A stretch of DNA of 64,000 bases from Carboxylicivirga marina (GTDB taxonomy: Bacteria; Bacteroidota; Bacteroidia; Bacteroidales; Marinilabiliaceae). The DNA is taken from contig NZ_JAENRR010000003.1 of NCBI RefSeq assembly GCF_016612505.1, positions 116,172 to 180,171 of the forward strand. The letters are read 5' to 3'. The position numbers were made by a program, and so were the translations under genes. Under the pieces are notes generated by a model that was not told the origin of the DNA, made no database searches, and saw nothing but the letters and a program-made list of their open reading frames with translations. Below, piece after piece: positions 39,758 through 49,716 of this stretch (the first letter of the stretch is position 1; each line of letters opens with the position of its first letter).

Positions 39758-41662
39758 ATGAAACATATAAAATATTTTAAATTCGCTTTGTTGGCGATGG
39801 TCATCGGATTCTTCGCAACATCATGTGAAGATATAGGTCCGGGAGCACTGGAAAAACCAGATGGACAGGATGTGACGATTGATACGATTTTCTCGTCAAC
39901 TGAATACGCAGAGCGTGTGTTATTTAGCTCTTATCGTTCATTACGATCAGGTATTTTGAAGAATGGCCGAAGCCATGCTATCGGGCAGGATTTGCAAGAG
40001 GACATTACTGATTTGTCACATACGTTTAAATCATGGGGTACAGCCATGACCACTTATTATGCAGGTGGATTAAACTCTGCTAACTCGCATGTAACCTCTA
40101 GTCATCCTGATGCATGGTTGGCACCAATGTGTATTTTACCATATGGTGATGTGCCAAATAAAGGAATTACCACCTTTAAAGCAATCCGTAACTGTCATAT
40201 CTTATTGGATCATGTACATAAGGTACCTGATATGTCAGAAGGTTACCGTGAGCAATTAAAGGCGGAAGCACGAGTTATCATTGCTTACAATATGACGGAG
40301 TTATTCCGTAACTATGGTGGTGTACCTATGATTGGTAAAGTTTATTCACCAGATGATGATTTTACCAATCCGCGTATGACTGTTGAAGCTACCGTTGATT
40401 CAATTGTGGATATACTGGATAAAGCCATTCCAAACTTACCATGGCAATTCAGTGAAGCCGATATGAGTAATTTATCAGGTCGCTTTTCACAAGCTGGTGC
40501 GATGGCTTTAAAAACACGTTTACTTTTATTTGCGGCCAGTCCGTTATTTAATAGCCCGGAGCCGTATATGGCAGGTACAAGTCGTGAAGAAGAGTTATTG
40601 TGGTGGTATGGAAATGAAGATGATAGTCGTTGGCAAAGAGCTGCCGATGCCGCTAAAGCATTGATTGATAAAATTGAGATTGAAGGAGGATATGCACTGG
40701 AAATGCCTGAAACAAATGATGTATGGGGCTATCGTGATGCATTCCGTCGAGGCTACTATTTCCAGGGCAATTTCAGTATTAGTCCTTCACGTCGTAGCAC
40801 CGAAGTACTGATTAGTATCAGAGATGGATACGAAAGTGCAAAACGCTGGGGTGGTAGCATGTATGACTCTAACTTAAACTATGGTGGTGCTACATGTACC
40901 GATGAGTACATGCGTATGTTCCCAATGGCCGATGGTACACCAATTACTGACCCTGCGTCAGGCTGGAATGAATCAGTTGACCCATTAGGAAGTGAAGGTA
41001 GTGGAGCCGCACGTCAATTTAATCGTGACCCACGCTTGTATGAAACCATGCAGTGTTTAGGTGATGACTGGGCTGGTGCACAGGTGCAAACCTGGAAAAA
41101 CAACCAGGGCGGATGGGCTTACCATGTGAGAGGTCCTCGTCGTTCAAACGGTTCAGGAAGTACGGTGATTCGTAAGTTTATGCCAAGTTTCGAATTTGGT
41201 GCTTACCCTGTTAAAGATCACCATTTTCCATACATTCGTTTACCTGAGATTTATCTGTCATACGCCGAAGCCATGGCTAAATTAGGTAATATGGGAGAAG
41301 CTTATACCTATATCAATAAAGTACGTAGCCGTGTTGGTCTTAAAAACATTGAAGATGTAAAAGCATGGGGACCAGATGAGTTGGTTCAGCAAATTTTGAC
41401 AGAACGTGCCTGTGAGTTTGGTTATGAGCAAGTACGGTGGTTTGATATGACCCGTCATAAATTAGAGAGTGCCTTTACTCAAAACTTGCATAATGTATGG
41501 ATTGAAAAGAATGCCGACGGTACCTTTACTTATACTTATCCTGAAATTAAGGTGAACAGCCGCCTATGGTGGAATTTCTTTGATGCAAAATGGTACTTAT
41601 TGCCTTTCCCATTGAATGAAATACAAAAAGGGTATGGATTAATTCAAAACCCTGGATGGTAG
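39758..41662 (+). CDS. susD: SusD-like surface glycan-binding lipoprotein 1
   Basis: A 634-residue SusD/RagB-family lipoprotein. The ATG at 39758 starts the signal peptide MKHIKYFKFALLAMVIGFFA with lipobox ATSC; an in-frame ATG at 39725 overlaps the end of susC1 and is not needed. TPR-type helices with KAEARVIIAYNMTELFRNYGG and RLPEIYLSYAEAMAKLGN, and the conserved C-terminal QILTERACEFGYEQVRWFDMTRHK, identify the family. At ~634 residues it is longer than the typical 500-580, with an aromatic-rich insertion (NNQGGWAYHVRGPRR) that may line the binding site. It caps SusC1. Ligand unknown. Confidence 0.94.
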   Translation: MKHIKYFKFALLAMVIGFFATSCEDIGPGALEKPDGQDVTIDTIFSSTEYAERVLFSSYRSLRSGILKNGRSHAIGQDLQEDITDLSHTFKSWGTAMTTYYAGGLNSANSHVTSSHPDAWLAPMCILPYGDVPNKGITTFKAIRNCHILLDHVHKVPDMSEGYREQLKAEARVIIAYNMTELFRNYGGVPMIGKVYSPDDDFTNPRMTVEATVDSIVDILDKAIPNLPWQFSEADMSNLSGRFSQAGAMALKTRLLLFAASPLFNSPEPYMAGTSREEELLWWYGNEDDSRWQRAADAAKALIDKIEIEGGYALEMPETNDVWGYRDAFRRGYYFQGNFSISPSRRSTEVLISIRDGYESAKRWGGSMYDSNLNYGGATCTDEYMRMFPMADGTPITDPASGWNESVDPLGSEGSGAARQFNRDPRLYETMQCLGDDWAGAQVQTWKNNQGGWAYHVRGPRRSNGSGSTVIRKFMPSFEFGAYPVKDHHFPYIRLPEIYLSYAEAMAKLGNMGEAYTYINKVRSRVGLKNIEDVKAWGPDELVQQILTERACEFGYEQVRWFDMTRHKLESAFTQNLHNVWIEKNADGTFTYTYPEIKVNSRLWWNFFDAKWYLLPFPLNEIQKGYGLIQNPGW

Positions 41663-41699
41663 TCCAATGGATGAATGTAAAATAGAAAAAAGTTAGAAT

Positions 41700-44504
41700 A
41701 TGAATATAAAAAATATAATAAGAGCACTTTTCGTATCCTGCACTAGTTTACTGACTATTGGGCAAGTAACAGCACAAAAGTCGGATTCAACACTAGTTAA
41801 TTTAGGATATGGTGTGACGCAGGCAGCAAATGAATCCACTGTTGCGACCGGTGTGGCAACAGCTGAAGATCTGTCAAAATATTTCGCCATTAACCCAACC
41901 AATGCTTTATATGGCCAGATTCCAGGATTAACCATCCAACAAAATGGCGGCGATTGGTGGAATCAGGGCGCTGGTATGTTTGTTCGTGGTCAGTCTAATT
42001 TAGACAATACCTCTGCACCTCTAGTGTTGGTTGATGGTTTTGAACGTAACCTGGCAACCATTACAGTAGCCGAGATTGAGAGTGTAACAGTATTAAAAGA
42101 TGCGGGCGCAACAGCCATATATGGTCAGCGTGGTGCCAATGGTGTCATTTTAGTAACAACCAAACGAGGTACTGACGAAGGCATGAAGGTGGATTTCTCG
42201 TATGAGTATAGCACTAATAAAGCCTTTAGAATGCCTAAAATGCTCGATGCTTATGGCTATGCCAGTGCAATGAATGAAGCGATGGCTTTGGATGGTCGTG
42301 ATTACTTATACTCACAGGAGCAATTGGACGCATACAAAAATGGTACTTACCCTGAGTATTATCCAAATGTAAACTGGATGGACGAGGTACTGGCCAATAC
42401 TGGTTTTGTGCATGATTTCAATTCGACATTCCAGGGTGGTTCAGGACGTACACGTTACTTTGTGGCATTAAATTACATGGATGGTAACGGTATATTAGAG
42501 CAGGATAGAAATGAGAATAGCTATTCGACACAATTAAATTACCGTCGTGCCAACCTACGAACAAACCTGGATATCGAGTTGACGAAAAGTACCTTGTTAA
42601 AAATTAACTTAGCAGGTCGTATTTCTGGAACGAATCGTCCGGGTAAAGCCACATCTGAAAAATTGTTTGGTCGCTTGTATGGTACGCCTGCAAATGCTTA
42701 TCCCGTTCAGTACGGTAATGGTGTTTACGGTGGTTCACCAACATACCCGTATAACATGATTGCTGATGTGAATGGAACAGGGTATGCTATTTCACACGAA
42801 CGTACTTTTTATGGTGATGTAACAGTAGAGCAAGATTTAAGTGCCTTAACTGAAGGTTTAAAGCTTTCGGCATCGGTTGGTTTTGATAACAATGTATCGT
42901 ATTGGGATTCAAAAACCAAGAATTATGCCTATGTATACAAAACAGCTAAAATTGACGAGGTAAATAATGAATTATATGACTTTACTTCGGTAAGTGGTGG
43001 TGAAAATACAGCCTTAATTTTTAATGATGATGTGGGAGGTCAGGCTCGTCATGCCAACGGTATCGTTAAGTTAAACTACGACAAGCAATGGGGTAAGCAT
43101 AAAGTAAATGCCTTAGGTTTATTTCATGTTGATACCGAAACAACCTTTGGTCAGAATAAAACCTTCCACCGCGTAAACTATGCTGCTCAGGTTAATTATG
43201 CTTATAATAAAAAATATTTAGCCGGATTAACGACATCATACAGCGGTAATAACATCTTGTCAGAAGAAAATCGTTTCCAGTTCTACCCTGCATTATCTTT
43301 AGGTTGGGTTCTTTCTGAGGAAAGCTTTTTGAGTGGCGTTGATGCTATTAATCTGTTAAAGTTAAGGGCATCGGCTGGTTTAGTTGGCCTTGAACAAAAT
43401 GAGCAACACTTACACCGCGAAAAATATGCAGGTGGTGGTAAATACTGGTATGGTGATAATAACGCTCAGTTAGGTGGTTTAAAAGAAAGCCGTCGTGCCA
43501 ATCCAAACGTATTACCAGAAAAGAGTACACAGGTTAACTTTGGTTTAGACGGACGTTTCTTTGGTGGCTTACACCTGAATGCAGATGTATTCTATGAAGA
43601 GAGAAGCCAGATTTTAGTATCAGAAGCAAATTCAACATCCAATGTGATTGGTGTACCTGCAACGATGGTATCTGACGGAATTGTTGAAAACAAAGGATTT
43701 GAATTAGGTGCTTTATGGCATGATAATATTGGTGATTTCAGTTATACCATTGGTGCACAGTACTCAATGGCGCAAAACGAAATCATTGAGCAGAATGAAG
43801 TATTCCGTGAGTGGGATTACCTTCGTCGCACAGGTCATCAGGTTGGACAGGTTTTTGGTCTGCAAGATGCAGGTTTCTTTAATGAAGGAGAAGTAAATGG
43901 CGTTGATAATATCTATAATGGTGTTGAATATACCTTTACGCAAGTATTACGTCCGGGTGATGTAAAATACGTTGACCAAAATGGCGATAATAAAATTGAC
44001 GATTTTGATGTGGTTGCCATTGGTAATAACTGGTTACCTGAAGTGAATTATGCATTAACACTTGGAGCTGAATATAAAGGTGCAGGTTTTAATGCCATTT
44101 TCCAGGGTGCCAGCAATGTGTCTGTGATGCTTAATACGCCAAGTATTTTCTGGCCATTGTTTAACAACAACAATATCTCTGAATTTTCAAATGACCGCTG
44201 GACACCGGCAACTGCCTCAACTGCAACATTGCCACGTTTAACGCCTGAGAAAAACGACAATAACTATCGTGCCAGTACTGTATGGCAGAGAGACGCATCT
44301 TACCTTAAGTTACGTACACTAGAGGTGTATTATCATTTACCAAAGAGCTTGGTAGAAAAAGTAAAACTTAAGCGCGCAAAAGTATTCTTCAGAGGCATGA
44401 ACTTATTCTCTGTTGATAATATTGAGATTATGGATCCTGAAGAGGTGGGAGCCGTTTATCCAACATTAACCTCATATAACGTAGGTTTAAGCGTAGGATT
44501 TTAA
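41700..44504 (+). CDS. susC: SusC-like TonB-dependent transporter 2, lacking N-terminal regulatory domain
   Basis: A 934-residue SusC-family transporter with signal peptide 1-25 (IGQVTAQ). Unlike SusC1 it has no carboxypeptidase-regulatory-like domain: the mature chain passes within ~10 residues into NLGYGVTQAANESTVATGV (TonB-box region) and the plug (LYGQIPGLTIQQNGGDWWNQGAG, VRGQSNLDNTSAPLVLVDGF, VLKDAGATAIYGQRGANGV). The barrel ends SYNVGLSVGF with a terminal Phe. It follows susD1 after 37 bp and is paired with SusD2. The domain absence is seen directly; it may alter TonB coupling or signalling. The plug is degenerate relative to SusC1 but the TonB-dependent architecture is intact. Confidence 0.93.
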   Translation: MNIKNIIRALFVSCTSLLTIGQVTAQKSDSTLVNLGYGVTQAANESTVATGVATAEDLSKYFAINPTNALYGQIPGLTIQQNGGDWWNQGAGMFVRGQSNLDNTSAPLVLVDGFERNLATITVAEIESVTVLKDAGATAIYGQRGANGVILVTTKRGTDEGMKVDFSYEYSTNKAFRMPKMLDAYGYASAMNEAMALDGRDYLYSQEQLDAYKNGTYPEYYPNVNWMDEVLANTGFVHDFNSTFQGGSGRTRYFVALNYMDGNGILEQDRNENSYSTQLNYRRANLRTNLDIELTKSTLLKINLAGRISGTNRPGKATSEKLFGRLYGTPANAYPVQYGNGVYGGSPTYPYNMIADVNGTGYAISHERTFYGDVTVEQDLSALTEGLKLSASVGFDNNVSYWDSKTKNYAYVYKTAKIDEVNNELYDFTSVSGGENTALIFNDDVGGQARHANGIVKLNYDKQWGKHKVNALGLFHVDTETTFGQNKTFHRVNYAAQVNYAYNKKYLAGLTTSYSGNNILSEENRFQFYPALSLGWVLSEESFLSGVDAINLLKLRASAGLVGLEQNEQHLHREKYAGGGKYWYGDNNAQLGGLKESRRANPNVLPEKSTQVNFGLDGRFFGGLHLNADVFYEERSQILVSEANSTSNVIGVPATMVSDGIVENKGFELGALWHDNIGDFSYTIGAQYSMAQNEIIEQNEVFREWDYLRRTGHQVGQVFGLQDAGFFNEGEVNGVDNIYNGVEYTFTQVLRPGDVKYVDQNGDNKIDDFDVVAIGNNWLPEVNYALTLGAEYKGAGFNAIFQGASNVSVMLNTPSIFWPLFNNNNISEFSNDRWTPATASTATLPRLTPEKNDNNYRASTVWQRDASYLKLRTLEVYYHLPKSLVEKVKLKRAKVFFRGMNLFSVDNIEIMDPEEVGAVYPTLTSYNVGLSVGF

Positions 44505-44521
44505 TTTTAAAAATGGTAGAC

Positions 44522-46270
44522 ATGATTAGAAATTTTATATTATCAATTTTTCTGGTAACACTCTTGTCAGGGTGCGATGATTTTCTGGATTACACCGAAC
44601 ATTCATTTTACGATGATCCAGAAACCATCTTTAGTACATTTAACCGTACACGACAGTTTTTAGGAGATATTTATAGCAAGTTACCAACCGATTATGACTA
44701 TGATGGTATTGGTAATAATGAACCAAATCAGTCCATGCGTTCAGCAGCTACTGATGAAGCTGAATATGTGAAACAAAATCATGATGTTCAGAAATTTACC
44801 AATGGTCAGTGGACAGCTTTTAAAGCTTTGGATAACAATTGGTCGAAATACTATGGTGGTATTCGTGCGGCTAACTTTTTCCTTGATCAAATAGAAGGAC
44901 GCACATTTGAGGATTATCAATACAATGAGGATTTCGACATCGAGATGGAGCGCTATGAAATGTATCCTTACGAAGCACGATTCTTAAGAGCTTTCTTTTA
45001 TATGGAATTAGCCAAGCGCTATGGTAACGTTCCAATGCCGGAAGGTGTAATTAATGATGTGAGTGAGGTTAATTCACTACCTCGTGAAAGTTTTGAAGAT
45101 GTAATTGCATACATTGTAAGTGAATGTGATGCCATTGGTGATGAGCTTCCGGTAACATGGATTGGAGCCAATTTCTTTCAGGAAACTGGTCGAGTAACAC
45201 GTGGTGCTGTTTATGCCTTAAAATCGAGAGCTTTATTATATGCTGCCAGTCCCTTACATAATAGCATGAATGACCTTACGAAATGGGAAGCTGCAGCGGC
45301 TGCTGCCAACGCTTTTGTAACGAATGCTAGTTTTGGCTATTCATTTGATGGTGCATACTATAATAGTAGCGACATGGCTCAAGGTGTATTTAACAACCGC
45401 GCGAGTGCTGAGCTTATTTTCGAAAGGAGAAATACGAATTCAAACTTATTTGAAAAGGCTAATTTCCCAATGGGATTTGAAGGTGCTAATGGTAATGCCA
45501 CTTGTCCAAGCCAGAACCTGGTAGATGCTTATCAAACAACGGATGGTTTCGATGTCGTTTTAACTAATGGCGTTTGGTCAGCACCTGGTAGTTCGGTATT
45601 TGATCCGGCTAATCCTTACGATAATCGTGACCCACGATTGATGCAAACTATCATCGTTAATGGTAGTACATGGAAAAGTACAGCGGTAGAAACATTTACC
45701 GGAGGATTAAATGGATTACCCTTAGCAGATGCTACACCTACAGGATACTACCTAAAGAAGTATGTACGTGAGGATATCAATATTGCAGGTAGTAACTCAA
45801 ATACAAAGGAACATGCCTGGGTGATTTTTCGCTTAGCAGAAGTTTACTTGAATTTAGCCGAAGCTTTGAATGAGGCTTACGGTCCTACTACTGCCCCTGC
45901 TGGCTTTACTATGGACGCAACCATGGCGTTAAACATGGTACGTGAACGTGGAGCTGTGGGTTTACCTGCTGTAACAGGTTTATCACAAGAACAATTGCGT
46001 GCTGCAATTATTCGTGAGCGTCAGGTTGAATTGGCTTTCGAAGATCATCGTTTTTGGGATGTTCGTCGTTGGAGATTGTTTGATACAAGTAATGCCAATG
46101 CTGTAACCGAAGATATCTATGGTATTGAAATTACCAATACTGATGGAACGTTAAGCTACAGTAAAAAGTTAGTTGATGATCGTCTTTGGGATGAGAAGAT
46201 GTATCTGTATCCAATTCCTTATAACGAGACCACTATTAATTCTAACCTGGGACAAAACCCTGGTTGGTAG
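44522..46270 (+). CDS. susD: SusD-like surface glycan-binding lipoprotein 2
   Basis: A 582-residue SusD/RagB-family lipoprotein. ATGs at 44513 and 44522 are both possible; the second gives a clean signal peptide (MIRNFILSIFLVTLLSGC). The hallmark segments are YEARFLRAFFYMELAKRYGNVP, LKSRALLYAASPLHN, WVIFRLAEVYLNLAEALNEAYG and IRERQVELAFEDHRFWDVRRWRLFD, with C-terminal YPIPYNETTINSNLGQNPGW. It partners SusC2, whose gene ends 17 bp earlier. It is clearly divergent from SusD1, so the two pairs probably take different oligosaccharide sizes or sulfation patterns. Confidence 0.94.
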   Translation: MIRNFILSIFLVTLLSGCDDFLDYTEHSFYDDPETIFSTFNRTRQFLGDIYSKLPTDYDYDGIGNNEPNQSMRSAATDEAEYVKQNHDVQKFTNGQWTAFKALDNNWSKYYGGIRAANFFLDQIEGRTFEDYQYNEDFDIEMERYEMYPYEARFLRAFFYMELAKRYGNVPMPEGVINDVSEVNSLPRESFEDVIAYIVSECDAIGDELPVTWIGANFFQETGRVTRGAVYALKSRALLYAASPLHNSMNDLTKWEAAAAAANAFVTNASFGYSFDGAYYNSSDMAQGVFNNRASAELIFERRNTNSNLFEKANFPMGFEGANGNATCPSQNLVDAYQTTDGFDVVLTNGVWSAPGSSVFDPANPYDNRDPRLMQTIIVNGSTWKSTAVETFTGGLNGLPLADATPTGYYLKKYVREDINIAGSNSNTKEHAWVIFRLAEVYLNLAEALNEAYGPTTAPAGFTMDATMALNMVRERGAVGLPAVTGLSQEQLRAAIIRERQVELAFEDHRFWDVRRWRLFDTSNANAVTEDIYGIEITNTDGTLSYSKKLVDDRLWDEKMYLYPIPYNETTINSNLGQNPGW

Positions 46271-46296
46271 GATATGAACTTTTAAAATTTTTGAAT

Positions 46297-47535
46297 ATGA
46301 TACGCAAAAATATATTTCTAGCCCTGCTGACAATAACCATTGGTTTTGCAGGTTGTGAAGAAGAATATACAATTGGAGATTTTGAAACCGATGCAACGCT
46401 TGCACCAGAAGCTCGTACAGATGGTCCCGTGGCACCGTCTGCTATCGTGGCTTCCTATGATGCCTTCTGTGACAAAGTTGAAATTAACTGGATGCCTACA
46501 GTTCGCACAACGGCTTATGATGTGTACAAAAATGGTGAGATACTTGCCGCAGGATTAACCGATACCTTTTATGTTGATACAGACGCAATGACTGTTGATA
46601 CCGAGTACATGGTTTATTCATTAAACGCCAATGGTGGTTCTGAAACGTCGGTAATGACAGTTGGTCGTATGGCCGCAACACCACCAACACCAACTAACTT
46701 TATTGCTACTGACGGAGCGTATGAAGCAAAAGTTGACTTAACATGGGATGCCGTTGATTTTGCTCAGCATTATATAGTTAAAAGAGACGGTGTTGTGTTG
46801 AGTGATGCAGTGATTGGAACTTCATTCTCTGATTCTGATAATGCACCAACTGAAGCAACTGAATACAGCTTGATTGCTGTTAGTGTTTGCGGTGTGTCGA
46901 TAGAAGTGACCACAACAGGATATTGTGATCCGTTAATTGCGTTTAGATTTCCATTTCAAGAGAATTTTGAAGGATTTACATTAGGAGCGCTTACTTCAGC
47001 AGACCAATATGGTGGCTTTAATCCTCGCTTTCAATTTACAGATGGACCAAATGCAAATGGATCAGCAACAATAAAGGATGATAATACGAAGTACATCGAT
47101 TTAAAGACCGCTGCAGGTAAACAAAGTATACAGTTTGTATTTCCTGAAGTTGAACTATTGGTTGGTGAAAGTTATCGAATCTCATTTGATGTGAAAGCTC
47201 CACAAACTATATCACTTCACATGGGGGTTGATAAAACAGGCGATGGATTTATGGGTAAGTATGTTGATGACTATTTATTGCCAACAAAAGAGAATACCAA
47301 GAATGGTAATGCCTATGGTGTCAATATTGAAGGAACTGGTAGTTGGAAAACAGTTTCATATGAGTTCCCTCAAACTGGAGCAGAAACACAGGATAATGAT
47401 CCTGATGCCGGAACTATGGGATGGACTCTTGGAACTATCCAAGAAGGTCAGCAAAGACCGATTATTCAATTACAGATGTGGAGTAAAGATGGTACGTATG
47501 CCATTGATAACATTAAGATTGAATTAATTGACTAA
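46297..47535 (+). CDS. Surface glycan-binding lipoprotein (SGBP) with Fn3-like domains
   Basis: A 412-residue lipoprotein: signal peptide and lipobox FAGC (Cys20), then two Fn3-like beta domains (~45-120, VEINWMPTVRTTAYDVYKNG; ~130-215, VDLTWDAVDFAQHYIVKRDG) and a C-terminal jelly-roll domain (~225-412, FPFQENFEGFTLGAL ... YAIDNIKIELID) like CBM4/9-type modules. The ATG at 46297 is chosen since it starts the signal peptide; a 46264 start overlaps susD2. The position right after SusD2 is typical of SGBPs, which extend from the surface to catch glycan for the SusCD complexes. It is the last gene before a terminator, so a single SGBP serves both pairs. Confidence 0.82.
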   Translation: MIRKNIFLALLTITIGFAGCEEEYTIGDFETDATLAPEARTDGPVAPSAIVASYDAFCDKVEINWMPTVRTTAYDVYKNGEILAAGLTDTFYVDTDAMTVDTEYMVYSLNANGGSETSVMTVGRMAATPPTPTNFIATDGAYEAKVDLTWDAVDFAQHYIVKRDGVVLSDAVIGTSFSDSDNAPTEATEYSLIAVSVCGVSIEVTTTGYCDPLIAFRFPFQENFEGFTLGALTSADQYGGFNPRFQFTDGPNANGSATIKDDNTKYIDLKTAAGKQSIQFVFPEVELLVGESYRISFDVKAPQTISLHMGVDKTGDGFMGKYVDDYLLPTKENTKNGNAYGVNIEGTGSWKTVSYEFPQTGAETQDNDPDAGTMGWTLGTIQEGQQRPIIQLQMWSKDGTYAIDNIKIELID

Positions 47536-47572
47536 TTAATGTCCTTGAATACCTATAAATAGGAAATGTTTG

Positions 47573-47605
47573 AATGGCAGATCTCAGAGAGGTCTGCCAT
47601 TTTTT
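47573..47605 (+). terminator. Terminator after the sus operon / before beta-helix gene
   Basis: A 13-bp stem (AATGGCAGATCTC / GAGGTCTGCCATT, one G-U pair), loop AGA and five T. It ends only 28 bp before the ATG at 47634, so it may also act as a read-through control for that gene. Confidence 0.88.
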
Positions 47606-47633
47606 ATTACTCACATTGTTAATTAAAAGTAAT

Positions 47634-49154
47634 ATGAGAATCACTCACTTTATATCCACAAGTCTGACAATTGTGACAGTGTTTTTTCTAGGATGCTGCT
47701 CAAAGGGTAATGTTAGCCATCAAAAAGAGAAAGCATTAATAACCTACTATATTGATGCGAATACCGGAAACGATTCAAACACTGGCACATCGCCCGATCA
47801 AGCATTCACATCATTAGATAAAATCAACTCACTTACATTAACAGCCGGCACACAAGTATTATTTAAAAGTGGAACAACTTACAATGGGCAATTAAAACCT
47901 AAAGGACTGGGTGAAGCTGGAAATCCAATAATTATCTCAAAGTACGGTGGCGAAACAAAGCCAATTATAAATGCAGAAGGCCAGCATACGGCTGCTGTAT
48001 ATATCTACAATATGGCTTATGTAGAGGTACGTGACCTTGAAATTACTAATACAGGAGAAGAGCGCGAGAATGGGCGTCGCGGTGTAATCGTCGAAGCTGA
48101 AAACTGCGGAGTTACTAAGCACATTATTTTGGATAATCTATTTATCCATGATGTGAATGGTAGTTTAGTGAAGAGCAAAGGTGGTGGTTCCGCAATTTTA
48201 TGGCGTAATCATGGTGATAAGTACATCACAACATTTGATAGCCTCATTATCCAAAATTGCCATTTAAAAGATTGTACCCGTAACGGCATTAATGCACGCG
48301 GTTATACGCGTCGTGATAACTGGCATCCATCAACCAATGTGATTGTTCGAAACAACTTATTAGAAGGCATCCCTGGAGATGGCATTGTGCCAATCGGTAC
48401 TGATGGTGCTTTAATCGAATACAACACCATGCGCGCCTGCCCTGATATCCTATCACATGCCGAAGCCGCCGCCGGAATCTGGCCATGGAGTGCCGATAAT
48501 ACGCTTATTCAGTTTAATGAAGTCGCTGGCCATACTGCTAAATGGGATGGACAGGGATTTGACTCTGATTGGAATTGCATTGGAACCACCATCCAGTACA
48601 ACTATAGTCACGATAACTACGGTGGTTTTTTGTTAATCTGTAATAAGGGTAACACTCTTAATACCCCCTCCAATGTGGGGACTAAAAACACCATTGTGCG
48701 TTATAATGTGAGTGTTAACGATGGCATACGTCCTTATCCAACAGAACGTCGTGGCTGGTTCTCACCTTGTATGCACATTTCCGGACCGGTTGAAAATAAT
48801 TATATCCACCACAATCTGTTTGTTTTCCCAGAGAAGGAAAGTGCCGATATTGATCGAACATTTATTCAAATGGATAACTGGGGAGGTCCGTGGGCTAATA
48901 AAACATTAGTGGCAAATAATAAACTTGATTTTTCAGAACCTTACAAGATGTTCTATGGAGAGAGCCAACAAACCTTTGGAATTGATAACGAATTTGATTC
49001 TAAGATGATGGACTTTGCAGATAGTAATGAAATGCCTGTATGGGCGAAGGATTATATGAGCGATTATGATGAAAACTGGAAGGAGAAAATGATTGAAGCC
49101 TTTTTTATGGATGATGAGGAGATGAAGCAAAGGCTAGAAGGTATGAAGCAGTAA
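47634..49154 (+). CDS. Beta-helix lipoprotein, candidate glycan-cleaving enzyme
   Basis: A 506-residue lipoprotein. The ATG at 47634 begins the signal peptide (MRITHFISTSLTIVTVFFLG) with lipobox LGCC. The frame is open upstream to 47574 but that part lies in the terminator. YYIDANTGNDSNTGTSPDQAFTSL opens a DUF1565-type right-handed beta helix. The most conserved block is AEAAAGIWPWSADNTLIQFN, DGQGFDSDWNC and YSHDNYGGFLLICNKG, all shared with the protein at 51855. The acidic cluster GFDSD and nearby His are possible catalytic residues (inference). The end, YDENWKEKMIEAFFMDDEE, is charged. Downstream of the sus operon, it is a likely surface or periplasmic polysaccharide lyase or hydrolase; the family is unknown. 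Confidence 0.78.
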   Translation: MRITHFISTSLTIVTVFFLGCCSKGNVSHQKEKALITYYIDANTGNDSNTGTSPDQAFTSLDKINSLTLTAGTQVLFKSGTTYNGQLKPKGLGEAGNPIIISKYGGETKPIINAEGQHTAAVYIYNMAYVEVRDLEITNTGEERENGRRGVIVEAENCGVTKHIILDNLFIHDVNGSLVKSKGGGSAILWRNHGDKYITTFDSLIIQNCHLKDCTRNGINARGYTRRDNWHPSTNVIVRNNLLEGIPGDGIVPIGTDGALIEYNTMRACPDILSHAEAAAGIWPWSADNTLIQFNEVAGHTAKWDGQGFDSDWNCIGTTIQYNYSHDNYGGFLLICNKGNTLNTPSNVGTKNTIVRYNVSVNDGIRPYPTERRGWFSPCMHISGPVENNYIHHNLFVFPEKESADIDRTFIQMDNWGGPWANKTLVANNKLDFSEPYKMFYGESQQTFGIDNEFDSKMMDFADSNEMPVWAKDYMSDYDENWKEKMIEAFFMDDEEMKQRLEGMKQ

Positions 49155-49259
49155 TTGATGCAGAGATATATCCTTGTGGGCTCTCCTCCTTTTTTAAGTT
49201 ACTTTTTTTGCATTTTATTGTTATTAATTACAATACTAACATAGTTATTTTTAACCCTC

Positions 49260-49716
49260 GGTGCCGGGCAGGCACATCCTTTTTAAAAAGGATGCAAAAT
49301 TTGATTGAAAGAGGTGATTGCCTACCTGCTGTAGGCAGGCTTCGCACCTGAGATGGATTTATTGCTTCAGGCTTTCCTTTTCCTTCGTCAAAGACGCCAT
49401 TGCGCAATATCCACTCTTATCACTGCCTTTCAATCGTTCGAAACCTTGTTTCGATTTAGGCAGAAAGACTTGAGCTAAATAATGAAATAAGTGCTGGTTT
49501 AGTATGCACGACTCTCTGGCCTCTTGTAAAATTGTTTTCGGTGAAGTGAAGACATTAGAGAGACCGGGAAGTTCCGAACTTGATTCGGAAATCACCCGGC
49601 CGAACTTAAGGATGAACGAAATGAGAAAGCAATTTTACAAGTAGCCTTGATTCTTTTGTTTACTTTACTCATCAAGGAGAAAAGTAAAGACTTGTCCCGT
49701 GTCAAAACGGGAGCCT
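49260..49716. repeat. Nested inverted-repeat region 5' of the intron
   Basis: No gene is supported between 49155 and the intron. Structures seen: an 18-bp palindrome ATCCTTTTTAAAAAGGAT (49276-49293), GCCTAC/GTAGGC near 49320, the 12-bp pair CTTGTAAAATTG (49523-49534) / CAATTTTACAAG (49630-49641) enclosing CCGGG..CCCGG with TTCCGAA/TTCGGAA inside, and the 36-nt repeat (49681-49716) identical to 21528-21563. Confidence 0.65.

Noticed and set aside
49359..49595. 78-aa minus-strand frame in the repeat region upstream of the intron
   Set aside because: It spans the inverted repeats (49523-49534 with 49630-49641) and looks like translated repeat DNA rather than a gene.
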